This document shows, one piece after another, positions 34,907 to 40,739 of a DNA stretch of 43,382 nt. The stretch covers positions 1-43,382 of IMG/VR virus record IMGVR_UViG_3300039098_000030. The stretch is one strand, 5' to 3'. The first letter of the stretch is position 1. Each line of letters opens with the position of its first letter. This stretch comes from a virus. The position numbers were made by a program, and so were the translations under genes. Below the pieces are notes generated by a model. The model was not told where the DNA came from. It made no database searches and saw only the letters and a list, made by a program, of their open reading frames with translations.

Positions 34907-34991
34907 TGGAGGAAGATAAGAGAATCGAACTCTTTACTGTTTTACCAGCCAGTCCTTAGCAAGGACTTTATCTACCTTAGATGTATCTTCC
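34907..34991 (-). tRNA. tRNA-Ser(GCU)
   Basis: The 85-nt cloverleaf has acceptor GGAAGAT/ATCTTCC (7 bp) and anticodon arm AGTCC-TTGCTAA-GGACT with anticodon GCT. A long variable arm with CTG/CAG stem, T arm AAGAG-TTCGATT-CTCTT and encoded CCA follow. The long variable arm supports Ser (AGC/AGU codons). Oddities are a short D loop and discriminator T instead of the usual G of Ser tRNAs. It lies between the hammerhead ribozyme and the portal promoter. Confidence 0.85.
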
Positions 34992-34996
34992 ATTTA

Positions 34997-35020
34997 TCTA
35001 TAAAGACTTAACTTTATAGA
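34997..35020 (-). other. AT-rich hairpin before the tRNA
   Basis: A perfect 9-bp stem TCTATAAAG/CTTTATAGA with a 6-nt loop, ending 5 nt before the tRNA 5' end. It could guide 5' processing of the tRNA or protect the ribozyme product. There is no U tract on the minus strand typical of a terminator. Confidence 0.5.
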
Positions 35021-35048
35021 AGTGAGTTGTCTAGGTCTCCAGTTATTC

Positions 35049-35124
35049 CCCTACTTGGGAGACTCCACGGTACAAATTAATGTTTCGGATTTAAAATCCT
35101 CGTCAGCCGTGCTGTGGTGTAGGG
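35049..35124 (-). ncRNA. Type I hammerhead ribozyme
   Basis: On the minus strand: stem I outer helix CCCTAC/GTAGGG (35119-35124 with 35049-35054), an internal loop, then stem I inner helix CACGG/CCGTG (35107-35111 with 35066-35070). The core is CTGACGA (35100-35106), stem II GGATT-TTA-AATCC (35087-35099), GAAA (35083-35086), stem III ACA/TGT with a 6-nt loop, and cleavage triplet GTA. Every conserved hammerhead position is present (C3 to A9, G12 to A15.1, U16.1, H17 = A). Predicted cut is between 35071 and 35070. Stem I carries the open ends, hence type I. Confidence 0.85.
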
Positions 35125-35170
35125 CTAGATGCTTCAAATGTCAACAACTCTGTGAAGCCCACGGATTAAC

Positions 35171-35176
35171 ATTATA
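35171..35176 (-). promoter_or_regulatory. Promoter of ribozyme-tRNA transcript
   Basis: The minus-strand TATAAT is preceded by a T-rich tract and TTGCTT about 15 nt upstream. A start near 35166 would give an RNA that opens with a GGGCTTCA...TGAAGC...GCCC hairpin, then the hammerhead, then tRNA-Ser, reading into the portal gene. Confidence 0.6.
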
Positions 35177-35200
35177 GCGAAATAAAAATAAAAGCAAGAT

Positions 35201-35225
35201 AAATCACCCCTATTTTTAGGGATTT
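35201..35225 (-). terminator. Possible terminator after terL
   Basis: On the minus strand AAATCCCTA...TAGGG...GATTT forms a hairpin with a small bulge, followed about 5 nt later by TTGCTTTTATTTTTATTT. It lies between the terL stop and the ribozyme promoter. The spacing to the T-rich tract is not ideal. Confidence 0.4.
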
Positions 35226-35256
35226 AAATGCTCTCTACCCCCGTAGTGGTAAGATT

Positions 35257-36540
35257 CTAAATACCACTCATTTTTATATCAAATGTTGATACAACAACTG
35301 GGTATAATCTACCAACAACATAGCCAAATGCGTCAGTAAAATCATCCTGAGCACCACCTTTATGGTTAGTAAACTTCTCTGGTTGTCCACGCTCGTCATA
35401 TGCGTGTACTTGTAAACTCTCATTAGTCTTTTGAGCTGTTATCGGATTGACTAAAAGAGTATTTGACATAAGTTTTCTATTACAAGCATTGTACCTTGTA
35501 GCAGTTGCTCCATTTTCAGTAGGTACATTACAGTAATATCCAGCTTGTTTAAGCATATCAATATCAGTCACGGTTGAGTTAGTACTACGATTCCCACCAC
35601 TAACATCGGGATATAAGATTAAATCGTGATTAAAGTATCTATTTTGAAGTTCTTGTATAATCATTTCAGTATCGTACACTACAAATTCATCTACAATATG
35701 TGCTATTCCTTTATTATCTTCTCCTAAAACGACACCAACACTTCCCCCAATATTAAAATCTAATCCTATATGTAAAGTAACAAAATCATCTACTGTTTTA
35801 TCTGATATGTGTACCTTATAGTCATACCTATGATGGATTATATTATTGTTTAAAACACCCCACTCATTAAGTGCGTAGATTCTATATTGTTGATAATCGT
35901 ATCGCTCCATATCTCTTAAAACTTCCCTATCCTCTTCGGGTAGTTTAGGATTATCTAAAAATGTAGTTTCAATAATATCTAAGTTTTTAGGTGGATTATC
36001 AAAGAACCTAGTCTTTAACCAATGAAGATGAGAAATAGGATTGAACGAAATATGTATCTGTTTGTAGTGTGGTAAATTCCCTCTAAGTCGTCTATCTAAC
36101 TCATTAAAGTCCTTTTCATCAAGTTCACTAGCCTCTTCAATCCATACAGAGGTTATTTTTTCTATTGATTTAAGTTTCTCAGGATTATCAACTCCCATAA
36201 ATAAGATACCGTTTTGAGTTGCTTTGTGTACTATCTTCATAGGGCTTTCAGTTATGTGAAACTTTGACTCAACACCCCACGAATAAATATAATCTTTGAA
36301 TAGTTGAAATACTGAGGCTTTCATAGTGTCTTTTACTTTACGGATTACTAAGTACCTATGACCTTTTTGATATATGATTCTATAGAGTATCTTTTGTGCA
36401 ACAAATCTACTCTTACCACTTCCAGCACCACCCTTATACACATCATACCGTGCTTCACTTCTAAATTTTTCTCTATAAACTGGCAATACTGTTTTGTTTA
36501 GTACATTTGACATATCAATATCAGGTTTATATACACTCAT
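35257..36540 (-). CDS. terL: Terminase large subunit
   Basis: A 427-aa protein with a PBSX-type layout. The ATPase carries YKGGAGSGKSRF (Walker A, about 36-47) and VWIEEASEL (Walker B with catalytic Glu, about 130-138). The nuclease domain has acidic clusters at LDFNIGG (about 248), LYPDVSGG (about 303) and DDFTDAFGYV (about 400). It cuts and pumps concatemeric DNA into proheads. It overlaps terS by 1 bp and ends in TAG. A GTGGTA/TACCAC hairpin surrounds that stop codon. Confidence 0.95.
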   Translation of the reverse strand: MSVYKPDIDMSNVLNKTVLPVYREKFRSEARYDVYKGGAGSGKSRFVAQKILYRIIYQKGHRYLVIRKVKDTMKASVFQLFKDYIYSWGVESKFHITESPMKIVHKATQNGILFMGVDNPEKLKSIEKITSVWIEEASELDEKDFNELDRRLRGNLPHYKQIHISFNPISHLHWLKTRFFDNPPKNLDIIETTFLDNPKLPEEDREVLRDMERYDYQQYRIYALNEWGVLNNNIIHHRYDYKVHISDKTVDDFVTLHIGLDFNIGGSVGVVLGEDNKGIAHIVDEFVVYDTEMIIQELQNRYFNHDLILYPDVSGGNRSTNSTVTDIDMLKQAGYYCNVPTENGATATRYNACNRKLMSNTLLVNPITAQKTNESLQVHAYDERGQPEKFTNHKGGAQDDFTDAFGYVVGRLYPVVVSTFDIKMSGI

Positions 36541-37043
36541 TAGAACTCAGGCTCTTTTGCTTCAACTACTACTGTGCTTTGCTGTGTATTATCTCTCTCG
36601 TATAATCCAAGATGTTTACTAAGCATATCAAGAGCTTTTAGTTTATCATTTGACTTAACCTCGACTACCTCAGCAAAGTTTTCGCCATCAAGTTTTTCTA
36701 TTCGTGACTTAACGCTACTTAATGCCCTTGCTGTTTTATCATCTAATTTGTCTATCTCTTTCAGTGAACTTCCATCAAATATGTTTCTAATGTCAAAAAA
36801 TGCAATATGTGCTAATTCTTCTAATACTCTATCAGCTGTAATATCTAGCTTTTCTGCTACTTTATCGGTCTTTTTGTTGAGAAACTTTTTAATGTTGGCA
36901 TTTGTCAACATTCTACTTGCTTGACTTCTAGCATTACTTTCACTATACCCTGCCTTAAGTGCGGCTCTTGTAGCATTAAAGTCTATTAGGTACTCCATAC
37001 AAAAGATATACTGTTTTGTTGTTAAGTCTTTACTTTTTGCCAA
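36540..37043 (-). CDS. terS: Terminase small subunit
   Basis: A 167-aa protein. The N-terminal helix-turn-helix with LTTKQYIFCMEYLIDFNATRAALKAGYSESNARSQASRML is the signature of Terminase_2 (SPP1 G1P-like) small subunits; the KxLDMLSKHLGLYE segment near the C-terminus fits too. It recognises the packaging site and loads TerL. Start is TTG at 37043, with AAGGGG 6 nt upstream. The start codon lies in a possible stem (37039-37044 with 37067-37072). Confidence 0.92.
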   Translation of the reverse strand: MAKSKDLTTKQYIFCMEYLIDFNATRAALKAGYSESNARSQASRMLTNANIKKFLNKKTDKVAEKLDITADRVLEELAHIAFFDIRNIFDGSSLKEIDKLDDKTARALSSVKSRIEKLDGENFAEVVEVKSNDKLKALDMLSKHLGLYERDNTQQSTVVVEAKEPEF

Positions 37044-37080
37044 CTATTGCCCCTTTAATGCTAAATGTTGGCATATTATA
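37039..37080 (-). promoter_or_regulatory. terS promoter and start-codon hairpin
   Basis: TGTTATAAT on the minus strand (TATAAT 37075-37080) would start RNA near 37068. GCCAAC (37067-37072) can pair with GTTGGC (37039-37044), the second arm containing the TTG start codon while the Shine-Dalgarno sits in the loop. This could lower terS translation. Confidence 0.5.
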
Positions 37081-37105
37081 ACATTTATCGACAAACTAAC
37101 TCTTT

Positions 37106-37759
37106 TTATATCCTTGCATTAAACTTTATACCATTAAATACTAGTGACTGCTCAAGATACTTTATATAGTCTTTATCATTAAGCCATTTATCTTTTCTTA
37201 GGAAGTCTAAGTGTTCATCAAGTGTTAAATAATAGTCGTGTAGTTCTCTATTGCTTCCAATTTCTATTATTTTTAACATATTTTTAGCTGTTAAATCAAA
37301 CCACTCTCCTGATAATCTCTTATTTTTAAAGGTCTTATGTAGTTCTGATTCTAAATTTATCGCATCCTTTACACTAAAGCTTGTAATTAAATCTATGTCG
37401 AATGGTATTTTTACTTCAAACCTTTTTAGTCTCTCTTTGATACTATTTGCTTTACCTATCTTATACTTAGTCGTGCCGTTATGTGTTCCTGATATTACAT
37501 ATACATAATTGAATTTATAAATCTCTGCAATAGCAAAAAACTTAACTGCCTCAATTACATATATATGCTTATCTGCTAACTCAAACATATTCTCTGCCCA
37601 TCTATTAGACCAAAAGGCTACTCCACCCTCTCTTTTGTCTACTAGTTCATTGAACAGCTTATATTGTTTTACTATATCATAGAATACAACTTTTGTTAAG
37701 TCTGTTTTATTGTTTAGTCTGCAATGGTAAAATGGTTTTTTTAATTTGTGTGATTTCAT
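37106..37759 (-). CDS. GIY-YIG nuclease-like protein (T5orf172/MUG113 type)
   Basis: A 217-aa protein. Residues about 84-160 match the T5orf172/MUG113 branch of the GIY-YIG superfamily: YVYVISGT, YKIGKA, IKERLKRF, ESELHKTFKNKR and GEWFDL. The N-terminal 80 residues have no recognised domain; the C-terminal 55 are helical and may bind DNA. It is a solo gene with its own promoter and hairpin leader between small early genes and terS, so a mobile or homing gene is plausible. Confidence 0.8.
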   Translation of the reverse strand: MKSHKLKKPFYHCRLNNKTDLTKVVFYDIVKQYKLFNELVDKREGGVAFWSNRWAENMFELADKHIYVIEAVKFFAIAEIYKFNYVYVISGTHNGTTKYKIGKANSIKERLKRFEVKIPFDIDLITSFSVKDAINLESELHKTFKNKRLSGEWFDLTAKNMLKIIEIGSNRELHDYYLTLDEHLDFLRKDKWLNDKDYIKYLEQSLVFNGIKFNARI

Positions 37760-37764
37760 AATGT

Positions 37765-37815
37765 GTCTCCTGAATAGACTGCAAGAGATTCAGGCTCTTG
37801 CATGGGGACATTGTA
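37765..37815 (-). promoter_or_regulatory. Promoter and two-state leader of GIY-YIG gene
   Basis: The minus-strand TGATACAAT (TACAAT 37810-37815) is followed by hairpin A, TGCAAGAG/CTCTTGCA (37795-37802 with 37780-37787), whose loop is CCTGAAT (37788-37794). That loop is also perfectly complementary to ATTCAGG (37769-37775), part of the AGGAG Shine-Dalgarno. The two hairpins exclude each other. Confidence 0.6.
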
Positions 37816-37903
37816 TCATTTTATAGGTATATTCTTGCTTTATCCCATATCTCTTTAGCTATTGCCATTTACTCTCATCCTTTTGGTGTCTCTTGCTTAT
37901 TGG

Positions 37904-38113
37904 TTAAATCTTGTTAGCTTTTTCATACCAAGAGTAACCACACTCTTTACATTTTAAATTTAATAAATCGTGTTTAGGATAATAATCCCATCCAAAGTCA
38001 TATTCACTCTTATTAAAATGCTCTTCGGGTTTAGCTTTAGTTCCACACCAAGTTCCCTCTTTTATGAATTTCTTTTTTAATTCTTTACTTTCACAAACTT
38101 TACAATTTTCCAT
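37904..38113 (-). CDS. Zinc-ribbon protein, 69 aa
   Basis: CKVC at 4-7, a middle Cys at 23, and CKEC at 55-58 give a probable zinc site; aromatic residues are frequent between (FGWDYYPKHDL). Resembles small phage restriction-alleviation-like zinc proteins, but no family can be assigned safely. AAAAAGGATATAAG precedes the start. Confidence 0.6.
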   Translation of the reverse strand: MENCKVCESKELKKKFIKEGTWCGTKAKPEEHFNKSEYDFGWDYYPKHDLLNLKCKECGYSWYEKANKI

Positions 38114-38125
38114 CTTATATCCTTT

Positions 38126-38230
38126 TTAAAATAACGAACCCTGAACTGCACTTAGTCTTTTTTGTATTATCTCATAGTAGTCTTTGTCTAGTTCGCTTCC
38201 TATGTAGTTTAAGGCTCTATTTGATTTCAT
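38126..38230 (-). pseudogene. Fragment of DNA methyltransferase C-terminus
   Basis: The 34-aa ORF reads NRALNYIGSELDKDYYEIIQKRL, then a short tail. Its first 19 residues are the pattern that ends beta-class N4/N6 DNA methyltransferases (N-R-x-y-I-G-x-E-l-d-x-x-Y). No upstream methylase frame is left. The ATG overlaps the stop of the 53-aa gene (ATGA). It is most likely a remnant, or a tiny gene re-used after deletion of the rest. Confidence 0.6.
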
Positions 38231-38388
38231 TTAAGGCTCTCTCTAGTGTCGTAGTTGTAGGCTTTTACATAGATAACCCAAAGGCTTTCAAGTCCTTTGC
38301 TGTGTCTTTGTTTTAGTTGGTGCATTGCTTGTATTGTCTTGTTGAAATGCTTTGCTAGTATTTTGTGGTCTATGTTTATGTTAGTCAT
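38227..38388 (-). CDS. Hypothetical protein, 53 aa
   Basis: A basic, helical protein with HQLKQRHSKGLESLWVIY, no recognised family. It overlaps the 152-aa gene by 8 bp and the methyltransferase fragment by 4 bp. It may mark the junction of a deletion that removed most of the methyltransferase. Confidence 0.5.
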   Translation of the reverse strand: MTNINIDHKILAKHFNKTIQAMHQLKQRHSKGLESLWVIYVKAYNYDTRESLK

Positions 38389-38839
38389 TTTTAAGTATCC
38401 ATTCACAAGCTTTTATAATTGACTCAGGCTCGGTTTCTGCACCCTCATAAGGATATGGCTTAAAAGGTTCTTTTGTTATCCATATGTGCTCACTTTTGTA
38501 ACTTGCAAGTTGAAACCCTTTTTTGTATGCCCATTCTTTACATCTATGTGCTAGTCTATAAACATCTATGTTGTTCTTTGAGACAAAATCGCAATTTGAC
38601 TCATGCGCTTCATCTTTTGCTATTCCAAAACTTGCATTATATTTATAATTTACAGCTAAAGCATTATCCCATACTTCTATAATATCTAACTCTAAAACAT
38701 CACTAAGCAATTCAACACTGATTAAATCTTCTTCATCCATTGCATTTTCCTTTGTTATTTTATTCATTTCAATTACATAGTCATCAAGCGAAATCCGTAG
38801 ATTTATAGAAAAATCCACAAGGTCTTGACATGTTTTCAT
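38381..38839 (-). CDS. Hypothetical protein, 152 aa (paralogue of 40726-41079)
   Basis: No named family. It shares three blocks with the 117-aa protein at 40726-41079: LIS-x-ELLS near the start, CKEW-x-x-K-K in the middle, and E-x-IIKA-EW at the end. It is longer by about 35 N-terminal residues. The fold is probably a small alpha/beta domain. Both copies lie in early operons. The role is unknown; host takeover is a guess. Confidence 0.68.
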   Translation of the reverse strand: MKTCQDLVDFSINLRISLDDYVIEMNKITKENAMDEEDLISVELLSDVLELDIIEVWDNALAVNYKYNASFGIAKDEAHESNCDFVSKNNIDVYRLAHRCKEWAYKKGFQLASYKSEHIWITKEPFKPYPYEGAETEPESIIKACEWILKND

Positions 38840-38994
38840 TAAATCTCAATCCCTCTAAGAGTTAAGATTTTAGCTAAATGTCCATCATCTTCAGAATTGT
38901 ATGTGCTGTAAAGTTCAGCCACTTTATTTCTTGTAAGTTGTGTCTTGATTTTACTTAAATTCTCGCTGTAAGTCTTGATTGTGCTAGAGTTCAT
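38839..38994 (-). CDS. Hypothetical protein, 51 aa
   Basis: First gene after the consensus promoter repeat (39008-39073), with AAAAAGGATAAAAG before the ATG. The protein is helical and basic. Its TAA overlaps the next ATG (TAATG). As the first product of a strong early promoter it may be a host-takeover peptide; no family recognised. Confidence 0.55.
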   Translation of the reverse strand: MNSSTIKTYSENLSKIKTQLTRNKVAELYSTYNSEDDGHLAKILTLRGIEI

Positions 38995-39007
38995 CTTTTA
39001 TCCTTTT

Positions 39008-39073
39008 TATACCCTAATTATATCAACTTTTGTTTATATTGTCAAGCTTTGTTGATGTTTATTTGAAAGAATT
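39008..39073 (-). promoter_or_regulatory. Promoter/operator repeat, copy 2 (perfect consensus)
   Basis: Copy of 1-66. The minus strand has TTGACA (39040-39045), a 17-bp spacer and TATAAT (39017-39022), a perfect sigma-70 promoter. The ATCAAC/GTTGAT inverted repeat flanks it. It drives 38994 to 37904. Copy 1 differs only at two -10 positions, which suggests tuning of promoter strength. Confidence 0.82.
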
Positions 39074-39074
39074 G

Positions 39075-39512
39075 TTAAGTTTGTAGTTCCTTATAATTTT
39101 CATTGCTTTTGAACTCATCTAAAGACTCTCTCCATTCTTTACCATCTATCCTGCTCCAAAACATATTAGGCAGTACGAAATATTTTCCATAGCCCTCATC
39201 AATCAAATAACCGTGTTCTACGAGCTTTTTAATGTTTCTTGATATAGTTTCTCTATTTGAGTGTAACTTCTTTGCTATCTCTTGTTTTATTAGTCTAATT
39301 CTATATTTATTATCTGTGTTATCTCTAATTAGCATTAATAGATTTAAGCCAACTTTCGAACATAATAATAATTGTGATGTATCATAAGCTCCCATAACTC
39401 TACTGTATCTCCTTGGACCACTATATAATTTTTTATTTGGAGTCACTTCAACCTCTGAAAGTTGTCCTGTCTCTATGTTTATTACCATTAATTCGCTATA
39501 ATTACCCAACAA
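39075..39512 (-). CDS. Winged-helix protein, RepL-like
   Basis: A 145-aa protein. A clear winged helix-turn-helix spans about 70-115 (IKQEIAKKLHSNRETISRNIKKLVEHGYLI) followed by a YFVLPNMFW strand, as in RepL-type plasmid replication proteins and related phage regulators. It may bind the origin or act as a regulator. Start TTG at 39512 is preferred because AAGGAA lies 5 nt upstream; ATG at 39488 has no ribosome site. Gene has its own promoter. Confidence 0.65.
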   Translation of the reverse strand: MLGNYSELMVINIETGQLSEVEVTPNKKLYSGPRRYSRVMGAYDTSQLLLCSKVGLNLLMLIRDNTDNKYRIRLIKQEIAKKLHSNRETISRNIKKLVEHGYLIDEGYGKYFVLPNMFWSRIDGKEWRESLDEFKSNENYKELQT

Positions 39513-39598
39513 GTTATTCCTTGCGGTCCTTGATGTTTCGAAGCTACAAGACCGTGATTTCTAAGTCACATTATAGCATAATCGAAGTCACATAGCAA
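39513..39598 (-). promoter_or_regulatory. Promoter, direct repeats and leader hairpin of RepL-like gene
   Basis: The minus-strand TTGCTA (39593-39598), a 17-bp spacer and TATAAT (39570-39575) with an extended TG form a strong promoter. Two direct repeats AAGTCACAT (39563-39571 and 39585-39593) lie 22 bp apart, two helical turns, over the spacer and start site. The leader contains a GGTC...GGACC hairpin before AAGGAA and the TTG start. The remaining gap up to 39713 holds only a 9-codon ORF, which I do not call. Confidence 0.6.
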
Positions 39599-39713
39599 AT
39601 CGGCTTTAAACCCCGCTCCCAACAAACTAACAACGACTTTTAAGTTTACACCCCTCTATAATATAACAACTGCATCCCTTACTTGAAAAAAGAAAATACA
39701 TTAAGTCTAGCAG

Positions 39714-39911
39714 TTATTCTTTAGCCGACTTATTATTTGTCCACTCTTTAGGAGCATCTAAAAATATAGGTTCTTTCTCTTCAAATATTGACAACACAAA
39801 TTCCATTCCGTTATACATACCGTGCATATATGGGTCAAAATCGTAACTATCTTTTTGAACTTGAAGCATTTGATTTGCCTCTTCTAGCTTTTCTTTTAAT
39901 TTTCTTTCCAT
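39714..39911 (-). CDS. Hypothetical protein, 65 aa
   Basis: A helical N-terminus (KLKEKLEEANQML), then an aromatic/acidic middle. Start chosen at 39911 because AAAAGGAAAACAA precedes it; an upstream GTG or TTG extension would run through an atypical GC-rich segment. No family recognised. Confidence 0.55.
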   Translation of the reverse strand: MERKLKEKLEEANQMLQVQKDSYDFDPYMHGMYNGMEFVLSIFEEKEPIFLDAPKEWTNNKSAKE

Positions 39912-40014
39912 TTGTTTTCCTTTTAATCTTATAGAGAAGAAACAAGTTCTTCCGCTCACTTCGTTACACGAGGGCAACGCTTCGCTTTATTCGCTATCGC
40001 TCATGGTACTCCAA
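39912..40014. other. GC-rich spacer of repeated GCGA/GAAG words
   Basis: A 103-bp gap with base composition unlike its neighbours. On the minus strand it holds repeated GCGA and GCGAAG words (GAGCGATAGCGAATAAAGCG, then CGAAGTGAGCG), and a GAAGAA/TTCTTC hairpin precedes the ribosome site of the 65-aa gene. No gene is seen. It may be acquired DNA or a protein-binding array. Confidence 0.35.
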
Positions 40015-40257
40015 CTAATCGCACTTCCAAAACAAACAATAAAACTCTTCTGGTGGTAACGATTGACCAGCGTTTTCAAACTTAACTCTTAAATCCCTAT
40101 ATGTGCTACAAACTTTATCTTCTTGCTTTAATAATCTGCAATTGTTGCATCTATCTGGATCTTTATCTATTTCTGAAACCATAAAAGGTTCTATCTCTTC
40201 TATCACTTCAAACTTATCTGATTCTACGCTCTCTTTGTTGTATGTATTTGCTAACAT
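40015..40257 (-). CDS. Cys-rich hypothetical protein, 80 aa
   Basis: Five cysteines in the C-terminal half: CNNC (37-40), C at 50, and two more (about 74, 79) suggest zinc or iron-sulfur binding. The N-terminus is acidic. The start overlaps the HNH-type gene by 1 bp. No family recognised; it may be an accessory of the neighbouring nuclease-like gene. Confidence 0.6.
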   Translation of the reverse strand: MLANTYNKESVESDKFEVIEEIEPFMVSEIDKDPDRCNNCRLLKQEDKVCSTYRDLRVKFENAGQSLPPEEFYCLFWKCD

Positions 40258-40589
40258 TATTTTTCCTTTTTGTATTGATTGTATAATTTTTCAGCATTTT
40301 CCAACTGAACTTCAATAGGGTATGCCTCACGAAACATTTTAGGTGTCCCATGTGCTGATAAAATTGCACCGTTTCTATGGCATTCTTCACCACAAAGCAT
40401 GATAATTTTTCTATCATCTTTTACATCTGTTGAGAATTGCTTTATATGATGGCATTCAAGCTTATTTTGTTTACCACACGCAAAGCAAAAAATATCACTT
40501 TGATTATGAAGCCAACTTAAGTATTTCGGCTCTTTTGGTGCTTTAGGTCTCAATCTGTTATGCTTGACTTTTTTATTTAACATGTTCAT
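40257..40589 (-). CDS. HNH-like zinc protein (Ref/DUF968-type)
   Basis: A 110-aa protein with CFACG (about 35-39), CHHIKQF (about 46-52), CGEECHR (about 66-72) and a C-terminal helical region. The C-x2-C...HH...C-x3-CH order resembles DUF968/Ref-type HNH proteins of phage recombination regions. Probably a small DNA endonuclease or DNA-binding protein of early recombination. The start overlaps the preceding 25-aa ORF. Confidence 0.68.
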   Translation of the reverse strand: MNMLNKKVKHNRLRPKAPKEPKYLSWLHNQSDIFCFACGKQNKLECHHIKQFSTDVKDDRKIIMLCGEECHRNGAILSAHGTPKMFREAYPIEVQLENAEKLYNQYKKEK

Positions 40590-40666
40590 TATTTTCTCAC
40601 ATCATAACTAAATGTCTTTGATGTTGATTTTATAAACTCATGCCATTTTTCTAAATTTTTACTCAT
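40589..40666 (-). CDS. Tiny ORF, 25 aa
   Basis: The start overlaps the end of the 26-aa ORF by 8 bp and its TAA overlaps the next ATG (TAATG). TAGGAG lies 8 nt upstream. The peptide is basic and has no known family. It may serve as a coupling leader for the HNH-like gene. Confidence 0.4.
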   Translation of the reverse strand: MSKNLEKWHEFIKSTSKTFSYDVRK

Positions 40667-40739
40667 GTAAATATACTCCTATACTTATTACTATTATTGC
40701 TAAAATGAAAAAAGTTATTTCTAGGTTATCTTGTTTCAT
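40659..40739 (-). CDS. Tiny membrane ORF, 26 aa
   Basis: One hydrophobic helix (FFILAIIVISIGVYL) with a short N-terminus. It overlaps the 117-aa gene by 14 bp. Phage early regions often carry such one-helix peptides. The call rests on the unbroken overlap chain and clear hydrophobic pattern. Confidence 0.45.
   Translation of the reverse strand: MKQDNLEITFFILAIIVISIGVYLHE

Noticed and set aside
35060-35111. A tRNA-Leu(UAA)-like anticodon arm on the plus strand (GGATTTAAAATCC)
   Set aside because: No acceptor, D or T arm fits around it. The same bases are fully explained as stem II of a hammerhead on the minus strand.
34990-35180. Group I intron remnant
   Set aside because: The P/Q/R/S core elements are not present and terL is uninterrupted. 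Hammerhead plus tRNA explains the structure.
37810-37880. Mini-ORFs of 7 and 15 codons upstream of the GIY-YIG promoter
   Set aside because: Too short, with no overlaps linking them to neighbours. An AAAGGATG start is present, but no conserved product can be supported.
39655-39662. Plus-strand TATAAT as a divergent promoter
   Set aside because: No plus-strand gene follows and no -35 or extended TG is present.
39714-39977. Longer 87-aa form of the 65-aa gene
   Set aside because: The extra residues come from the atypical GC-rich gap. A strong Shine-Dalgarno precedes the internal ATG at 39911.
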